From: Yoonia sediminilitoris
GTDB lineage: Bacteria; Pseudomonadota; Alphaproteobacteria; Rhodobacterales; Rhodobacteraceae
Length of the DNA: 64,000 nt
NCBI RefSeq assembly: GCF_003058085.1
Contig: NZ_QBUD01000004.1
Span: forward strand, 218,835 to 282,834
Direction of reading: 5' to 3'
Numbering within the stretch: position 1 is the stretch's first letter; every line of letters begins with the position of its first letter. Below, piece by piece: positions 62,247 to 64,000 of the stretch. The position numbers and the translations under genes were made by a program. Below the pieces are notes generated by a model. That model was not told the DNA's origin and did no database searches. It saw only the letters and a program-made list of their open reading frames with translations.

Positions 62247-63069
62247 TGTTTTCGCCTCCATCAGTTGTGGCTTCGGCTTCTGCGGCTTCCAGTGCGGCCT
62301 GTTCTGCTTCGGCAGCGGCCTTTGCGGCGGCTTCCTCTTCAGCGGCAGCAGCGGCAGCGGCTTCTTCGGCCAGACGCTCGGCTTCTTCCTTCATGGATTT
62401 CAGACCGGCAGGGTAGATCACATTTTCGGGTGTCGGCTTTTTGACCGCATCCTTGATCGTGACCCAGCCACCCTTGGAACCGGGAACAGCGCCCTTGACC
62501 ATGATCACACCACGGTCTGCATCGGTCTTGACGACCTGCAGGTTCTGGGTTGTGACCTTTGCAGCGCCCATGTGACCGGCCATCTTCTTGCCTTTGAAGA
62601 CTTTGCCCGGGTCCTGACACTGACCAGTGGAGCCGTGTGAACGGTGTGAAATCGAAACACCGTGTGTCGCGCGCAAACCGCCAAAGTTATGGCGCTTCAT
62701 CGCACCGGCAAAACCCTTACCAATCGATGTACCGCATACGTCAACGTACTGGCCTTCGAAGTAGTGGTTTGCAGTGATTTCTTCACCGACGTTGATCATG
62801 TTCTCAGGGGCGACGCGGAATTCAGCGACCTTGCGCTTTGGTTCCACCTTGGCCGCCGCGAAATGACCGCGCATCGCTTTGCTGGTGCGCTTTGCCTTGG
62901 CGTTGCCTGCACCCAGCTGAACAGCGGTGTAGCCGTTGGTTTCAGCAGTGCGCTGCGCGACAACCTGAAGATTTTCGAGCGAAAGAACGGTCACAGGAAT
63001 CTGCTTGCCGTCTTCCATGAAAAGCCGGGTCATGCCGACTTTCTTTGCGATAAGTCCTGTACGGAGCAT
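62236..63069 (-). CDS. rplC: 50S ribosomal protein L3 with an Ala/Glu-rich C-terminal extension
   Basis: A 277-residue L3. The usual body ends near residue 223 ([10 protein letters not shown]); about 50 further residues follow ([20 protein letters not shown] and similar), low-complexity and strongly acidic, predicted helical. Typical L3 has 205-220 residues; longer tails of this type are known in Rhodobacterales. The core motifs, such as [20 protein letters not shown] (about 128-147), are normal. Start ATG 63067-63069 follows GGAGGG. Confidence 0.95.
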   Translation of the reverse strand: MLRTGLIAKKVGMTRLFMEDGKQIPVTVLSLENLQVVAQRTAETNGYTAVQLGAGNAKAKRTSKAMRGHFAAAKVEPKRKVAEFRVAPENMINVGEEITANHYFEGQYVDVCGTSIGKGFAGAMKRHNFGGLRATHGVSISHRSHGSTGQCQDPGKVFKGKKMAGHMGAAKVTTQNLQVVKTDADRGVIMVKGAVPGSKGGWVTIKDAVKKPTPENVIYPAGLKSMKEEAERLAEEAAAAAAAEEEAAAKAAAEAEQAALEAAEAEATTDGGENNEG

Positions 63070-63081
63070 GCTTGACCCTCC

Positions 63082-63396
63082 TTATACGGAAATCTGAACG
63101 TCAACACCGGCAGCCAGGTCGAGCTTCATCAGCGCGTCCACGGTTTGTGGTGTCGGGTCAACGATGTCGAGCAGACGCTTGTGCGTACGAATCTCGAACT
63201 GATCGCGGGATTTCTTGTCGATGTGGGGGCCACGCAGAACGGTGAACTTTTCGATCTTGTTCGGCAGTGGGATGGGCCCACGAACAGAAGCGCCTGTGCG
63301 CTTGGCTGTGCTAACGATTTCCTGTGTGCTTGCGTCAAGCACCCGGTAATCAAACGCCTTAAGGCGGATACGGATGTTTTGGCTCTGAGCGGCCAT
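63082..63396 (-). CDS. rpsJ: 30S ribosomal protein S10
   Basis: A 104-residue S10: [20 protein letters not shown] at the start and [20 protein letters not shown] in the middle. It joins the ribosome and, as NusE, transcription antitermination. AAAGG lies 9 bp before ATG 63396; earlier GTG/ATG codons at 63400-63405 are too close to it. First gene of the S10 block. Confidence 0.97.
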   Translation of the reverse strand: MAAQSQNIRIRLKAFDYRVLDASTQEIVSTAKRTGASVRGPIPLPNKIEKFTVLRGPHIDKKSRDQFEIRTHKRLLDIVDPTPQTVDALMKLDLAAGVDVQISV

Positions 63397-63922
63397 GTGC
63401 ATCACCCTTTAGATTAGGGTTGAGATCGGAGAGGAGGACCGTGGCTCATCCAGAGCCCTCATCGCGTCTTTTTTAAGAACTGAAAAAGGGCACGGCTGGC
63501 CGCACCCTGTCAGGACTTGGGTCGTTTAGGGCGAGTCGGTGGGGAAAGCAAGGGGTTTGTTGGGGTTTTGAAGGTAGATTTGGCCCGGCCCATTCGACTG
63601 TGATTTACGCAAGACGCCAGACGTTCATGTCCACGCCATTTCCTGTGTTTTGCACGGGGCGGGCGCGCTCCTTGCACGCCCCTCGGGTCTGGCGCGTTGC
63701 GCATCTTGGTCAGTCACAGGCTTTAGATTTTTGGGATGCAAACACACAAAGGCCGCAGCGGTTGCTGCGGCCTTTGGGGGATGGATCGGGATCCATCTTA
63801 CGGTTGGGTGTCTGTGGTGCCCCGGTTGTGAAGGGCACCTAGAGGATCGTTGGTGTGGGACACTTTCGGTGATCGGTCCAATCACCTGTCGCGTCCCACC
63901 GGTGACGTTCGCTAATCGTCGA
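63397..63922. other. 526-bp region between tuf and rpsJ with two hairpins
   Basis: No gene or tRNA is seen. Near tuf lies a structured stretch: GTGGGAC (63855-63861) pairs with GTCCCAC (63893-63899) around an inner GGTGAT/ATCACC hairpin, and GATGGATC (63780-63787) pairs with GATCCATC (63790-63797). The tuf terminator at 63748-63775 follows. The remaining part up to rpsJ should hold the S10 promoter; I could not identify it reliably. Confidence 0.5.
63748..63775 (-). terminator. Intrinsic terminator downstream of tuf
   Basis: AAAGGCCGCAGC (63748-63759) and GCTGCGGCCTTT (63764-63775) form a perfect 12-bp stem with a 4-nt loop, followed leftward by TGTGTGTTTG. It separates tuf from the S10 genes. 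Confidence 0.75.
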
Positions 63923-64000
63923 TTATTCGACGATTTTCGAGACGACACCTGCACCCACAGTCCGGCCGCCTTCGCGGATCGCGAAGCGCAGGCCGTCTTC
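63923..64000 (-). CDS. tuf: Elongation factor Tu (C-terminus only)
   Basis: The last 25 codons of EF-Tu are in the window (EDGLRFAIREGGRTVGAGVV, then SKIVE and TAA at 63923-63925). These residues belong to domain III, which contacts aminoacyl-tRNA and the kirromycin site. The gene continues beyond the right edge, upstream of rpsJ, the usual str/S10 junction order. Confidence 0.95.
   Translation of the reverse strand, partial: EDGLRFAIREGGRTVGAGVVSKIVE

Noticed and set aside
63397..63922. tRNA gene between tuf and rpsJ
   Set aside because: The hairpins there do not form a cloverleaf and no TTCGA-type T-loop or CCA-end pattern is present.

Overview
The window looks like the chromosome of a Roseobacter-type alphaproteobacterium (Rhodobacteraceae). 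The evidence is a CcrM-type GANTC methyltransferase next to rnhB, an alphaproteobacterial S10 ribosomal operon with an Ala/Glu-rich tail on L3, FNR/FixK-type and CtrA-type boxes, TRAP-free sugar-ABC and uronate loci, and a moderately high G+C with short, overlapping operons. No rRNA, tRNA, CRISPR array or complete insertion sequence was found.

Layout. 1-7.9 kb: amino-sugar locus. A SIS protein (start only), a GntR/UTRA regulator and a BadF-type sugar kinase are read leftward. A MurQ-like MurNAc-6-P etherase, a CUT1 sugar ABC transporter (binding protein, two permeases, ATPase) and a Gfo/Idh/MocA oxidoreductase are read rightward. A repeated 17-bp element sits at both divergent starts. 7.9-23.7 kb: a stress and low-oxygen block with a double-domain Usp, Hsp20, a bactofilin-like membrane protein, a Crp/Fnr regulator without Fe-S cysteines, an OmpR-type regulator, a hybrid histidine kinase, a host-attachment-type protein, a VIT1/CCC1 protein, a P-type ATPase, a phasin, a persulfide-dioxygenase-like protein, a DksA/TraR protein and an Mla-type lipid transport operon. 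Six FNR-like boxes are spread over 9.4-29.4 kb and tie much of it together. 23.7-28.9 kb: hexuronate and unsaturated-uronate catabolism (GntR/FCD, uxaC, kduI, kduD, uxuB). 28.9-33.8 kb: a cytochrome c and a MacA/MacB-like exporter.

33.9-50.3 kb is more eroded. It holds an alpha-galactosidase, an OtnK kinase, an OtnC-like aldolase broken by an in-frame TGA, a truncated MATE transporter, a frameshifted M29-like gene, and two neighbouring secreted-protein pseudogenes, one a serralysin that has lost its zinc site. Between them are intact genes: LysR, a Rieske oxygenase, an ACMSD-like amidohydrolase, a polar amino-acid ABC transporter, a creatininase-family protein and an AhpD-like protein. 50.3-58 kb: pncA, a DMT exporter, ccrM with three GANTC sites upstream, rnhB, several Roseobacter-type proteins of unknown function (one a membrane protein with a C-terminal winged helix), a LacI regulator and a Usp.

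58-64 kb, all leftward: tuf (C-terminus only), rpsJ, rplC, rplD, rplW, then a 605-bp non-coding interruption with its own terminator, then rplB, rpsS, rplV, rpsC, rplP and a strong terminator. The S10 operon is therefore split in the middle and detached from the spc genes that usually follow rplP.

I did not find a clearly new defence or mobile system. The best leads are the FNR-box regulon, the ABC-fed MurNAc/amino-sugar locus with its 17-bp element, the pseudogene cluster, the split S10 operon, and an inverted-repeat-bounded segment at 10.65-10.92 kb.
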